The notes beneath the pieces were generated by a model, which did not search any database, was not told the origin of the DNA, and worked only from the letters and a program-made list of their open reading frames with translations. From Lachnospiraceae bacterium (GTDB lineage: Bacteria; Bacillota; Clostridia; Lachnospirales; Lachnospiraceae), in the NCBI GenBank assembly GCA_017527205.1, contig JAFXQK010000001.1, positions 1-43,941 of the forward strand: 43,941 nt of DNA. The letters run 5' to 3'. The position numbers and the translations under genes are program-made. Every line of letters begins with the position of its first letter. The stretch's first letter is position 1. This document shows positions 7,820-17,113 of this stretch, piece after piece.

Positions 7820-8566
7820 TTGGAAAAGAAGATTTCATTAGCATATAAATTCATTAAGGCTTCCGTGCGATTTTTTTACTTAAAAATGGAAGTTTTTGGC
7901 GAGGAGAACCTGCCGGAGGGGCCCTGTATCGTTGTAGGGAATCACTCTCAGGTCAACGGCCCTATCGCAGTGGAGCTATATTTTCCAGGAAAGCATGCGA
8001 CCTGGACCATCGGGGAAATGATGGATCGAAAGACGGTTCCAGCGTATGCCTATCAGGATTTTTGGTCAAAAAAGCCCAAGGGGATCCGCTGGTTTTATAA
8101 GATTGTTGCGCATCTCATCGGTCCTCTTTCGGAATGTGTGTTTAATAATGCGGACACGATTCCCGTTTATAAGGACCGCAGGATTCTCGAAACCTTCCAG
8201 AAATCCGTGGATGCGATGAAGGAGGGAACTCGGGTGGTCATATTTCCCGAGCAATATGACGAGTACAACAATATCGTGCATCAGTTCCAGCAAGGCTTTG
8301 TGGACGTGGCGAAGCGATATTACCGTGAGACGAAGGAGGAGATTTCCTTTGTGCCCCTGTATGTCTGCCCCGCACTAAAGCGCCTTGTCATCGGAAAGCC
8401 GATCAAATATGATCATGAGGCAAAGATCAAGGACGAGCAGCTTCGGATCACGGAATATCTGATGGAGGAAATCTCGGAGATGGCCTATGCGCTTCCAAGG
8501 CATAGGGTCGTGCCCTATCCCAATGTTTCAAAGAAGGAATATCCGGAGAACGTCAGAGAATCATAA
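7820..8566 (+). CDS. PlsC-like 1-acyl-glycerol-3-phosphate acyltransferase family protein with altered catalytic motif
   Basis: A 248-residue protein of the AGPAT/PlsC fold. Motif 1 reads NHSQVNG at residues 41-47, where the family has NHxxxxD, so the catalytic Asp is Gly. Motif 3 reads FPEQ at 142-145 in place of FPEG. The IPVYKDRR segment corresponds to the usual block 2. Normal members transfer an acyl chain to lysophosphatidate at the inner membrane face; the changed motif means this one may use another acceptor or not catalyse. The start TTG at 7820 is supported by AGGA 8 bases upstream. A PAP2 phosphatase and an E2-fold acyltransferase follow on the same strand, suggesting a shared lipid or acyl-chain task. 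Confidence 0.75.
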   Translation: MEKKISLAYKFIKASVRFFYLKMEVFGEENLPEGPCIVVGNHSQVNGPIAVELYFPGKHATWTIGEMMDRKTVPAYAYQDFWSKKPKGIRWFYKIVAHLIGPLSECVFNNADTIPVYKDRRILETFQKSVDAMKEGTRVVIFPEQYDEYNNIVHQFQQGFVDVAKRYYRETKEEISFVPLYVCPALKRLVIGKPIKYDHEAKIKDEQLRITEYLMEEISEMAYALPRHRVVPYPNVSKKEYPENVRES

Positions 8567-8594
8567 CATTAACAGAATTAGGCGGTAGAAAGCA

Positions 8595-9311
8595 TTGAAT
8601 ATAAAAAAACCTGAGGTGGATTACCTCAAATTCCGGTTTTCAAAAATAAATACTCCAGAATATAAGCATTTATGGCTTTTGCTTGGATGGGTTTGGTATT
8701 TGCTCATGTACTTCCTTACGGAGAATCTGATCTCGCCGGAACAATGCCATGAGGTACATAGCTTTGTCGATGACATCATACCGTTCAATGCCAATTTTAT
8801 CCTGGCCTATTGTTCCTGGTATTTCTTGCTGGTGGGGTCCATTTTATATTTCATGCTTTATGACGTAAAAAGCTTTGTCAGATTACAGAAATTTATCATT
8901 GCAACGCAGGTGATCGGCATTGCAACCTGCATTCTCTGGCCGTCCATCCAATACCTTCGACCCGCAGAGCCCACGGGAAATGCGTTTTGCGTGTTCCTCG
9001 TAAAGTGCATATACGGCGTGGACACGCCGACGGGCGTTTGTCCGTCACTGCACGTAGGATATTCGATGGGAATTCTCTCCGCATGGCTGAAGAGAGAGCA
9101 GTCCAAACCCTGGTGGAAAGCCGTGATTACGGTTTGGGTGCTTCTCATCAGCATTTCCGTTTGCTTCGTAAAACAGCATTCCTTTACCGACGTATGGGCG
9201 GCGGGAGTGATGTGTGCGCTGATCGAAATAGTACTGTTTCGGAAATATTGGATGGAGAAGATCTTTGCGGCAAAAAGGCAGCAGGCCTCTGACAAGCTGG
9301 CAGAGAGCTAA
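8595..9311 (+). CDS. PAP2-family membrane phosphatase
   Basis: A 238-residue integral membrane protein with about six hydrophobic segments. The PAP2 signature appears as CPSLHVGYS (the usual PSxH) and KQHSFTDVWAAG (HxxxxD), and an RPAEP segment may supply the first motif. The family removes phosphate from phosphatidate, undecaprenyl diphosphate or inositol lipids, acting at the membrane. The predicted start is TTG at 8595 with a weak GGCGG upstream; no better in-frame start exists near it. It sits 28 bases after the PlsC-like gene, so the two are probably cotranscribed. The substrate cannot be read from the sequence. Confidence 0.82.
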   Translation: MNIKKPEVDYLKFRFSKINTPEYKHLWLLLGWVWYLLMYFLTENLISPEQCHEVHSFVDDIIPFNANFILAYCSWYFLLVGSILYFMLYDVKSFVRLQKFIIATQVIGIATCILWPSIQYLRPAEPTGNAFCVFLVKCIYGVDTPTGVCPSLHVGYSMGILSAWLKREQSKPWWKAVITVWVLLISISVCFVKQHSFTDVWAAGVMCALIEIVLFRKYWMEKIFAAKRQQASDKLAES

Positions 9312-9376
9312 GGCGCTGGTCTGGAAGAAAAGGAGCCGAAGGCGGAGATCATTTGCGGAGTGGAAAGGGTAAACAT

Positions 9377-10228
9377 ATGGCAAAAAGAAGATGGGGTGAC
9401 AGAAGAGACGGAAAACTCATTCGGGACATTGACGGCATGCATTACGTGATGCCTTTGATGTATCCAAACCGTTGTGATAATGAAGCCTTTATGACCATGC
9501 ACGTGCACTTGGATAAGACGGAAGAATATATCAAGCAATGGAATCAAGAGCATCCCGAGGAGAATTTGTCTCTCTTTCCGGTAGTGATTGCGGCGACGCT
9601 GAAAACCATCTGGCACCGTCCGCAGATGAATCGCTTTATCGCGAACAAAAACCTGTATCAGCGCAACGACGTGACGGCAGCCTTTACCGTAAAGAAGACC
9701 TTTTCAGACGAAGGGGATGAGACCCTGGCGCGGATCGTTGCAAAGAAGGACGACACCTTGCAGAGCCTAAATAAGCAGATTCGGGAGCAAATTATGCTCT
9801 GCAAAACCAGTACGGATGCCTCCACGGACGCCATGGAGATCATTAAGAAAATTCCCGGAAAGCATCTGATTGGCGTCATTGCGAGGTTCCTTGACCGGCA
9901 TGGCTGGATGCCGCAAAGCGTGATCGCAACGGATCCCTATCAGTGCTCCGTCGTGCTTTCAAATCTCGGATCCATCGGCATGAACATAGGTTATCACCAC
10001 CTGATGAACTGGGGGACGACGTCGATTTTTGTCGTGATCGGAAAAAAGCGCAAGAAGCCCCGCTATCATCAGGACGGTCAGGTCAGCTTTGTGAAGGAAC
10101 TGGATATTTCCTTTACCATTGACGAGAGAATTTCGGACGGCTTTTATTATGCAAGAACCTTGAAGCTATTGAAAAAATTGGTGGAAAATCCGGAGCTCTT
10201 AGAGCTTCCCATGGAACAAGAGGTTTAA
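9377..10228 (+). CDS. 2-oxoacid dehydrogenase E2 / chloramphenicol acetyltransferase-fold protein without lipoyl domain
   Basis: A 283-residue stand-alone acyltransferase domain of the E2/CAT superfamily. It keeps the family order, including SVVLSNLGSIGM and a C-terminal SFTIDERISDGFYYA block. In true E2 enzymes that block reads DHRxxDG with His as general base; here it is D249-E250-R251-I-S-D-G, so the His is Glu. It has no lipoyl or E1/E3-binding domain and no E1 or E3 gene nearby, so it is unlikely to belong to a pyruvate dehydrogenase-type complex. The start ATG at 9377 has AAAGGG upstream; an in-frame TTG at 9353 is less likely. Its position after PlsC-like and PAP2 genes suggests acyl transfer in lipid or envelope metabolism (inference). 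Confidence 0.78.
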   Translation: MAKRRWGDRRDGKLIRDIDGMHYVMPLMYPNRCDNEAFMTMHVHLDKTEEYIKQWNQEHPEENLSLFPVVIAATLKTIWHRPQMNRFIANKNLYQRNDVTAAFTVKKTFSDEGDETLARIVAKKDDTLQSLNKQIREQIMLCKTSTDASTDAMEIIKKIPGKHLIGVIARFLDRHGWMPQSVIATDPYQCSVVLSNLGSIGMNIGYHHLMNWGTTSIFVVIGKKRKKPRYHQDGQVSFVKELDISFTIDERISDGFYYARTLKLLKKLVENPELLELPMEQEV

Positions 10229-10285
10229 GCCGTTCGGTGGCAGGTAACAGTAAAGACACGGAATTTTGGCAAGGAGGAGTATGAC

Positions 10286-11269
10286 ATGTTTTGTGTAGAA
10301 TGTGGCAAAGAACTTCCTGACGAAGCTATATTTTGTGACAACTGTGGAACTCGCATTCAGCAGGAAAAAGCAGACAAGTACGAGACAAAAAAGAAAGAAG
10401 AAAACGGACAAAAAGAAAGCCCAAACGTGGCGCGGATAATGGAACAGTTAGCTTCGACGCAGCCAGGTGAAGTGGCGCTGGATGCCTTCGGAAATCTGAC
10501 GGGAGAAGCATCCGAATTGGCATCCAAAGCCGCTGCGCCCGCCTTGGAAATCGTGGGTCCGTTCATGACCTTACTTCGCGGGGTGAAATCCTTCGCGCAA
10601 GGTTTTCTTGGCATGATCAAAAACAAACAATGGATCAAACTGGCATTGGCCATCCTGCTTGCGGCAGGATGGCTTGTTTTGATGATTCTGTCCTACAACG
10701 AGACGGAAATAGATTTCCTGAACTGGCTGACCTTTGCTCAGGGAGGCATGGGGCGAAGCGTTGTCGGATGGCTTGGCGGGTTGCTTGGAAAAACGACCGT
10801 GGCGGCCATGCTGTTCTCCTTATTTGGAGGGGGCTTTAAATCCCTGGGAAGCGGCGTGAAGTCGCTTTTTAGAAAAACCAATTTTCAGAAAAACGTGTTG
10901 GGATCGCTGATGCTTGGGGCTGGCCTTGCACTGATCGCCTATCAGGCCTTTGCGGGAGACGCAAGCCTTACTGACACCATGTCTGCCATTTCTGGCGCAC
11001 TCCTTTCCATTATGGCATTGGGACGCGGTAACGGTTTTCTTTGGAGCATGGCGCAGTCTATAACCGCAAGAAAGACAGGGAAAATGCGTACTGCCCAAAA
11101 GGAAAAGCTTCAGGGCATGCTCACTGGCATGACCTTTGGTTTTATGTTGGGCGCACTTGTCACCTTCATCCCCTTTGGATGGCTTCCCGTCATTCTCGGA
11201 GGTGTCCTCCTTGTCACAGGAATCGTTTTGACCCTTGTTTTTGGAAAAGCAAAGGAGGTGGCCGCATGA
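10286..11269 (+). CDS. Zinc-ribbon multi-pass membrane protein
   Basis: A 327-residue protein starting with a zinc ribbon (C3xxC6...C17xxC20), then a charged linker to about residue 50 and an amphipathic stretch. Four to six hydrophobic segments follow, the first around residues 118-133. The architecture is common in Firmicutes and its function is not known; the ribbon should face the cytosol. The start ATG at 10286 has AGGAGG 8 bases upstream. Its stop codon overlaps the ATG of the next gene (ATGA at 11266-11269), so the two are translationally coupled and probably work together. Confidence 0.8.
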   Translation: MFCVECGKELPDEAIFCDNCGTRIQQEKADKYETKKKEENGQKESPNVARIMEQLASTQPGEVALDAFGNLTGEASELASKAAAPALEIVGPFMTLLRGVKSFAQGFLGMIKNKQWIKLALAILLAAGWLVLMILSYNETEIDFLNWLTFAQGGMGRSVVGWLGGLLGKTTVAAMLFSLFGGGFKSLGSGVKSLFRKTNFQKNVLGSLMLGAGLALIAYQAFAGDASLTDTMSAISGALLSIMALGRGNGFLWSMAQSITARKTGKMRTAQKEKLQGMLTGMTFGFMLGALVTFIPFGWLPVILGGVLLVTGIVLTLVFGKAKEVAA

Positions 11270-14200
11270 GAAAGAGAAGAATGAAACGCATCATGGGATT
11301 GTTGGTCGCCATTTTAGTGACTAGCCTTACTTTTGTGACTCCAGTTATGGCAACCATGACAAGTGAGGAAGACATGGCATGGGCTAGAAATGCCGAACTT
11401 GATGAAGTTAGGAATAAACTGAGCGATTTACAAAAGTACCTGCTTCCGTTTGATGATTGGGATACCTACCGCTATTGGATGCAATATCAGAGCGGTGCAG
11501 GAAGCAATCAGGGAAATGCAGATGGATACCGCAACACTCTGACCTATACCGTTGGGACAGACATCATAACGGATCAAAACTATCGGTCTGGGCTTAACAT
11601 CACTTTTTGTCGTTTTGACTTAGAGCTTCCAGATCTCCCTCACTATAACGGACATGATAAAGATGTTTACTACTATGTGAAAATTGTGCATCCCGAGACG
11701 GAATGGGATGAGATTAAGGAGTATTACAAAAACGCTGAAAGAACGACGGGAGGATTTATCACTAATATTGGCGGTTATCCTGCGAATGGTTATTACGGCT
11801 GGTCGGAAACGGGTTACGGCATGGAGGTTTATGTCAATTTGCAGGATTTGATGCCGTGGGCGGTGGATAATAAAACCGGAAGATGTATTCTCAATTTTCG
11901 AGTTAATAGTCATGGCTCGGAGGAACAGATTGCCGAGGGAAAACGAGTCGGGGAACTGATCATGAACTGGCAGCCCAAGCTCTCAGATCCCGTGGTGATT
12001 GGAGCAGATCCCGAACTGTTCGAAAAGTATGGCATTAAAACTGGAGGATTAGATATCGTGGTCGATACCTACGCTGAGGATGAGCCAGGCGAAGACAGTA
12101 CGATTTCTTCCAATGAGGACGATAAGTCTGGTAAAAAGGAAGGCAATAAAGAACGCGACAAGGACGAGGACAAGAAATCAAAGGGTCATGAGGACAGAGG
12201 AACAACGATTCCGGCGATTATTATCCTTGGGACGCTGGGCACGGCAGGCGCGGCAGCGGCTGCGGGAGCAGCAGGAAGCGGAAGTGAAAAACCAGACGGA
12301 TCCGACGAAAAGAAGCGTTCCACCTTCAAAATGTATATCAACAAGGATTTTGGCAATCAACTGAAGAAGGGCGATGAACCCAAGGCAGTTTATGCGAGAA
12401 TTGTGGAGAGAAAGCCGAGCGGCGAGGAGGTCGACAGGACGGACCTTACGGAGCAAATCCAGGTCTTTTCTTCTGATGGATCGCTTGTCGTGACGGACGG
12501 CGGCATGAGTACGAACGGGTATCGCTGTGCCATGGCCTGCGTGCCTGACATGGACGAACCAGAGTCCGAAGGAAAGGTTAGCTTTTTCTTTGAAGGCGAG
12601 GGTGGCACCTTTACGCAGAACGTCATCTTTAATATTGCCATTCCTGGAATTAAGTTCTTCCAGGATAACCTGACCCTGCCAGCTGGAGAACTGGATGAGC
12701 CGGAATTCCTGCCCTTTGAGGTTCAGGAAATGGGCGATAAATATGACATAGAGGTTTCCTATAACGGCGAGGATTATGAGATTGATCTGGCAGAATGTGA
12801 CGATCCCGAGATGAAGGACGTGCACTATGTCGCACTCATGGAAAAGAATAAACAGGTATTTGACGCCGGCGTTTATACGGAATCCTGGGTGAACGTGACG
12901 GTGAAGAACGAGACCCAAAAGATTACCGCGAGTGTAAAGATCATTCGCATGAGCATGGGCCTGAACGTCACCGTAAAGGCGCTGAACTGCTATCGCGTGC
13001 CCAAGAAGGAATCCGCGGGCAAGGAAATGAAGAAGATGACGATTGCGGATTTTGAAACCGCAACCACGGAGGCCATGGCATATGTCCTGTACTATGACAA
13101 GGAAGAACACGTGGTGCGCCAGCAGGCGGCTTTTCCGTCAGTGACCTTGGAGCCTCTTGACGGCGAGACGGAGGAGAGAAAGAAGCAGGTCAGCGAATCC
13201 CTTGCACAGATTAAGATCAACTGCAAGCTTCTGCGCACGGAGGATCAATTTTCTGTCTGTGTATTTGTTTGTGAAGGCGGCTTCCTGGATGCTCCGGCCA
13301 GATACAACGTAAAGCTATGCATGACAGCAGAAATCCCCGTAGGAGAAGGGGAAAAGCAGCACATGGTGAAGTATCAGGCCGAGCGTATCGTGCTTTTGCG
13401 TAGCCAGCCCAGCAGGATTGTGGCGGGTGTGAAAGAAAACTATGAAGTTGACAAATATGACGATCAGATCACCGACATGCTGTATCAGATCAAAAAGATC
13501 GTATTTGACAACTACATGAACAATTTGTTCTCTTTGTATCACATGATTGACCGCATGGTGGACGGCTATGACCGGGCATATGGCTATGATCCATACCAGG
13601 TTGCAAAGGTGGTTGACGTTTGGGAACGATTCCAGAGCGGTGAGATGCTGGGAGCCAACGCGGAGGCAAAAGGCTATGGCGTGGCGGATGAATTGGAAGC
13701 GCTGGCGGCGGCCACGAGAAGTTGGGACGGTTGGCAGGGCATTGTTCTCAGGATTTCCCTGGACGTGATGACTGGCGGTGCGTCGGAGATTGCCATGGTG
13801 GCCTTGGACATGAACCGCGGTGCCATGGACTACCGCAAGGAGACCGGAGGACAGGGTACGGCATTTGGTTATTTCAAGGCAGCGGGAATTCCGCTTTTGT
13901 TTGGTGCAGGATTTGGCGTGGCGGCAGCCGTGGGTAAGGGCGCATCCAAGCTGGTTGGAACGCAGGCAAAGAAGCTTTTCCCGAAGAAGACGGCGGCACT
14001 GTTAAAGAAGGCAGAGGCCGTGAAAAACACGGCGAAGGAGATGGCGGAGCTCGCAGCCAAGGACGTGAAAGCTGCGGCGGGTTACGTAAGCTCAGTCATT
14101 CCACAGGGTGCCAAAACGGCCAGTGCTAAGATCGGGAATCTCGTGAATGCGGTTGTGGAAACCGTGGACAGCATTGATCCCAGACTTTACGTACCGAAAG

Positions 14201-15558
14201 CAAAAATGGCGAATAGCGTGGTAAGCACCAGCGTTAACAAGGGTAAGACCACGGGCGACGCATTGATTGGTGAGGCAAAGGCGGCGCAGAAAAACATACG
14301 CGAGAAGTGCATCGACATGGCGGGAAATGCTACGAACAAAGAGGGCGAGATCATTTATAACGAGATGATCGCGGCAAAAAAGGCGCTCCAGGCAGATCCC
14401 ACAAGCGGTGCGGCGCAGCTTCGTTACAATCAGTCCCTGATGGAATTTAAGGCAAGTCATGCCGCCATTGAGCATGCCAACAGCATCATGCCAGGTCAGG
14501 AACTGAACATGCGTCAGTTAATTGGTGATGATTTGGAAAGAACGCTGACTTCAAGGGTGGAAGAGAAGCTTAAGACAAAAATCGCAAATAAATACAACAT
14601 TGACCCTAAAACCGTGAAGATTGACAGGGCAACTGCAAACAAGGGTGCGGGTCTAAAGCTTGGACGCGATTGTGACATGACACCGAAGGTCGTCACGAAG
14701 GAGGGTGGTACTAAGTATGTATCGCAGGCAACGGCGGATGAACTTTTGGAGGAATCCGTTCGCGAGACCATTGAAGAGACTTGTGGTAAGGGTTATGCGA
14801 ATAAATTTGCCAAGAAGGGTAAATTCTCCCAGAAAATGGATTTCACGGGATGTACCGTACAGCATGCGGATTATTTCCAAGGAGGCTTGGATACTGTGCA
14901 GCAGGTGACGGATAAGGCACGCATGAGTGAGTTTATGGGAGCGGAGCAGGCCAGAAGCGTGGCAGACACGCTTCGCTACAAGGGAGTACATCCTTATGAA
15001 GCCGGCGCAAAGCTAGAAAAGGAAGTGCTTTCCAAGCTGACGGACGGGGAGGCAAATGCCTTGCTTAAGGAGCTGGAGGCTTATGCAAAGGCTGACGCGA
15101 GTGTTGCCAAGACCATGCAACTGTCTGAAAACGCAAAGAAATTAAAAGAGGCCTATGCACTGATGGAAGAAGGCTTGTATCAACCCTCAAAATATGGGAA
15201 AAAGGTTGTGGAGAAGGAATGGGTATCCATCAAGGCTGGTTACGGGGAAACACTCACGGGTCAGGATTACGTGAATGCACGCATTCTTGACCGCGGAAGT
15301 GGACAAGCGTTGACGGAAGAGATGAAGCATCGCACGGAGGAATGGGTAGGAGAGCGCATTACTCTTTCCGAAGCCAGAAAGGCCTGCGAACTAAATGGCA
15401 CAACCATCGAAAATGCAATTAAAGGCGTTGGGGACGCTTTTGAAAAACTGGACAAGAATTTCAAATATGGTTCCGTTTCTACGGTGACGAGTGCCGTTGG
15501 AATAGGCGGCGCGATCAACGCTGGCTGGAATGCCACAAATGGTTCCAAGAAGAAATAA
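11266..15558 (+). CDS. Large secreted or surface protein of unknown function
   Basis: A 1430-residue protein. The start ATG at 11266 has AAGGAGGT 6 bases upstream and opens directly into a signal peptide (residues 1-29, ending PVMA). Residues ~30-285 form an unknown N-terminal domain. An acidic, lysine-rich linker follows, then a hydrophobic Ala/Gly stretch at ~312-340 that may span the membrane. Residues 345-730 look like consecutive beta-rich domains. From ~740 on it is mostly helical, with a second hydrophobic stretch near 875-890. The C-terminal 350 residues carry a conserved-looking GLKLGRDCDMT motif (G1133 onward) in a soluble domain with many charged residues. There is no LPxTG. The build (secretion, central hydrophobic patch, distinct C-terminal domain) is reminiscent of polymorphic toxins, but no toxin family was recognised and no immunity gene is evident. 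Confidence 0.75.
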   Translation: MRKRRMKRIMGLLVAILVTSLTFVTPVMATMTSEEDMAWARNAELDEVRNKLSDLQKYLLPFDDWDTYRYWMQYQSGAGSNQGNADGYRNTLTYTVGTDIITDQNYRSGLNITFCRFDLELPDLPHYNGHDKDVYYYVKIVHPETEWDEIKEYYKNAERTTGGFITNIGGYPANGYYGWSETGYGMEVYVNLQDLMPWAVDNKTGRCILNFRVNSHGSEEQIAEGKRVGELIMNWQPKLSDPVVIGADPELFEKYGIKTGGLDIVVDTYAEDEPGEDSTISSNEDDKSGKKEGNKERDKDEDKKSKGHEDRGTTIPAIIILGTLGTAGAAAAAGAAGSGSEKPDGSDEKKRSTFKMYINKDFGNQLKKGDEPKAVYARIVERKPSGEEVDRTDLTEQIQVFSSDGSLVVTDGGMSTNGYRCAMACVPDMDEPESEGKVSFFFEGEGGTFTQNVIFNIAIPGIKFFQDNLTLPAGELDEPEFLPFEVQEMGDKYDIEVSYNGEDYEIDLAECDDPEMKDVHYVALMEKNKQVFDAGVYTESWVNVTVKNETQKITASVKIIRMSMGLNVTVKALNCYRVPKKESAGKEMKKMTIADFETATTEAMAYVLYYDKEEHVVRQQAAFPSVTLEPLDGETEERKKQVSESLAQIKINCKLLRTEDQFSVCVFVCEGGFLDAPARYNVKLCMTAEIPVGEGEKQHMVKYQAERIVLLRSQPSRIVAGVKENYEVDKYDDQITDMLYQIKKIVFDNYMNNLFSLYHMIDRMVDGYDRAYGYDPYQVAKVVDVWERFQSGEMLGANAEAKGYGVADELEALAAATRSWDGWQGIVLRISLDVMTGGASEIAMVALDMNRGAMDYRKETGGQGTAFGYFKAAGIPLLFGAGFGVAAAVGKGASKLVGTQAKKLFPKKTAALLKKAEAVKNTAKEMAELAAKDVKAAAGYVSSVIPQGAKTASAKIGNLVNAVVETVDSIDPRLYVPKAKMANSVVSTSVNKGKTTGDALIGEAKAAQKNIREKCIDMAGNATNKEGEIIYNEMIAAKKALQADPTSGAAQLRYNQSLMEFKASHAAIEHANSIMPGQELNMRQLIGDDLERTLTSRVEEKLKTKIANKYNIDPKTVKIDRATANKGAGLKLGRDCDMTPKVVTKEGGTKYVSQATADELLEESVRETIEETCGKGYANKFAKKGKFSQKMDFTGCTVQHADYFQGGLDTVQQVTDKARMSEFMGAEQARSVADTLRYKGVHPYEAGAKLEKEVLSKLTDGEANALLKELEAYAKADASVAKTMQLSENAKKLKEAYALMEEGLYQPSKYGKKVVEKEWVSIKAGYGETLTGQDYVNARILDRGSGQALTEEMKHRTEEWVGERITLSEARKACELNGTTIENAIKGVGDAFEKLDKNFKYGSVSTVTSAVGIGGAINAGWNATNGSKKK

Positions 15559-15573
15559 ATGGGAGGTGCAATC

Positions 15574-16992
15574 ATGAGGGTATTGATTTTAAATGGTTCA
15601 CCGTCAGGTGAAAACAGCATTACGCTGCAGACCATGCATTACATTCAAAAGTTTTACCCCAAGCAGGAATATCATGAGCTCCACGTAGGACAGAAGATCC
15701 GGATGTTTGAGACGGACTTCTCGAAGGCGGCGGAGGAGCTTAAGGCTGCAGAGTTAGTGGTCTTCTGTTATCCCGTCTATACTTTTTTAGCACCGGCGCA
15801 GCTTCACCGTTTTATCGAACTGATGAAGGAGAGTGGGATTGATTTTCGTGGAAAGTACGCGACGCAGGTGACGACCTCCAAGCATTTTTATGACGTTACG
15901 GCACATGAATACGTGCGTGAGAACGCCGAGGACATGGGATTTACGGTGATCAGGGGCCTTTCGGCAGACATGGAGGACCTTCTGCATCCGAAGGGTCAAA
16001 AGGAGGCGCGGGCATTCTTCCGACATGTCCTTTGGTCAATCAAATATGACAGGGGAGAGCTGTCTAAGGTGACTGCGGAAATCGATCAGGGAAAGAAGAT
16101 CGCCATTGTGGCCGACGTCGCGGAGGGCAATGAGGTGTTGCCAAAGATGATCGAGGAGTTTCAGGCGGCATCGGAGGCGGAGGTTACCGTCGTGAACATT
16201 CGTGAATTTCCTTTCGCAGGCGGGTGTCTTGGATGCTTTCACTGCGCGGCGGACGGCACCTGCATCTACAAGGATCGGTTCGATGAGTTCCTTCGCGAGA
16301 AGATCCAGGTGGCGGATGCCTGCGTGTATGCCTTTACCATCAAGGATCATTCCATGGGGCAGCGCTTTAAGCTCTTTGATGACAGGCAGTTTTGTAATGG
16401 ACACCGCACCGTGACCATGGGAAAGCCCGTGGGATATCTCATTGACGGGGATTACGGGAAGGAGCCAAACCTGAGGACGCTGATCGAGGCGAGGGCGCAG
16501 GTTGGTGGCAACTATTTCGCGGGCGCCGTGGCGTGGACTGATACGGTGCAGGCTCACGGAATGACGGAACAATATGAAGTAAAAGCAGGCGAAGATGGGA
16601 CGGCAGACGTCGCGATGGCGGGAAAAGCCGGAACAAAAGGGCAAAGCGAAGGAAACGTCAAGGTGGAGATCCGGCGGCTTGCGGCAGAGCTTTCTTACTG
16701 CATGCGTCATCGTTATAATCAGCCCGCCGATTTTTATGGCGTGGGCGGAATGAAGATCTTCCGCGACCTGATCTACCAGATGCAGGGCATGATGCGGGAG
16801 GACCACAGGTTCTACAAGGAGCATGGCTTCTACGACTTCCCGCAAAAGCGCATGGGAACGATTCTGGGAATGTATCTCGTGGGAGCGATGATGAATAATC
16901 CAAAGCTCAGTAAGAAGATCGGCGGCAACATGACCAAGGGCATGCTAATGCCTTATCAGAGCGTAATTGACAAGGCAAAGCCGCGTAAATAA
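15574..16992 (+). CDS. Double flavodoxin-fold NAD(P)H-dependent oxidoreductase (iron-sulfur flavoprotein-like)
   Basis: A 472-residue protein with two flavodoxin-like domains in tandem. The first begins MRVLILNGSPSGENS, a normal FMN phosphate-binding loop. The second, from about residue 170, begins KKIAIVADVAEGNE and then has GGCLGCFHCAADGTCIYKD, a Cys cluster like the CxxCxxC of iron-sulfur flavoproteins and NADPH-dependent FMN reductases. The C-terminal ~90 residues are helical with no assignment. It probably transfers electrons through FMN and perhaps an Fe-S cluster. The start ATG at 15574 has GGGAGGTG just upstream, in the 15 bases after the large-protein stop, so it belongs to that operon. 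A membrane-related role for the final region is possible but unproven. Confidence 0.8.
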   Translation: MRVLILNGSPSGENSITLQTMHYIQKFYPKQEYHELHVGQKIRMFETDFSKAAEELKAAELVVFCYPVYTFLAPAQLHRFIELMKESGIDFRGKYATQVTTSKHFYDVTAHEYVRENAEDMGFTVIRGLSADMEDLLHPKGQKEARAFFRHVLWSIKYDRGELSKVTAEIDQGKKIAIVADVAEGNEVLPKMIEEFQAASEAEVTVVNIREFPFAGGCLGCFHCAADGTCIYKDRFDEFLREKIQVADACVYAFTIKDHSMGQRFKLFDDRQFCNGHRTVTMGKPVGYLIDGDYGKEPNLRTLIEARAQVGGNYFAGAVAWTDTVQAHGMTEQYEVKAGEDGTADVAMAGKAGTKGQSEGNVKVEIRRLAAELSYCMRHRYNQPADFYGVGGMKIFRDLIYQMQGMMREDHRFYKEHGFYDFPQKRMGTILGMYLVGAMMNNPKLSKKIGGNMTKGMLMPYQSVIDKAKPRK

Positions 16993-17113
16993 AATCGGCG
17001 CGGCAGGTGAGAAAAGGCTTGATAGGCAAGCGAGAAAAGGCTTTATGGGTTTCCAAGGAAAATAATTTAGGAACGATAAGAAACATCAGTATAAGATGGC
17101 AGGAGGGAAAAAT

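Noticed and set aside
11041..11265. In-frame extension of the large secreted protein upstream of ATG 11266
   Set aside because: It overlaps the zinc-ribbon gene, and the signal peptide plus AAGGAGGT fix the start at 11266.
11620..13110. Antisense open frames inside the large secreted protein gene
   Set aside because: Shadows of the coding strand; no ribosome binding sites and no family similarity.
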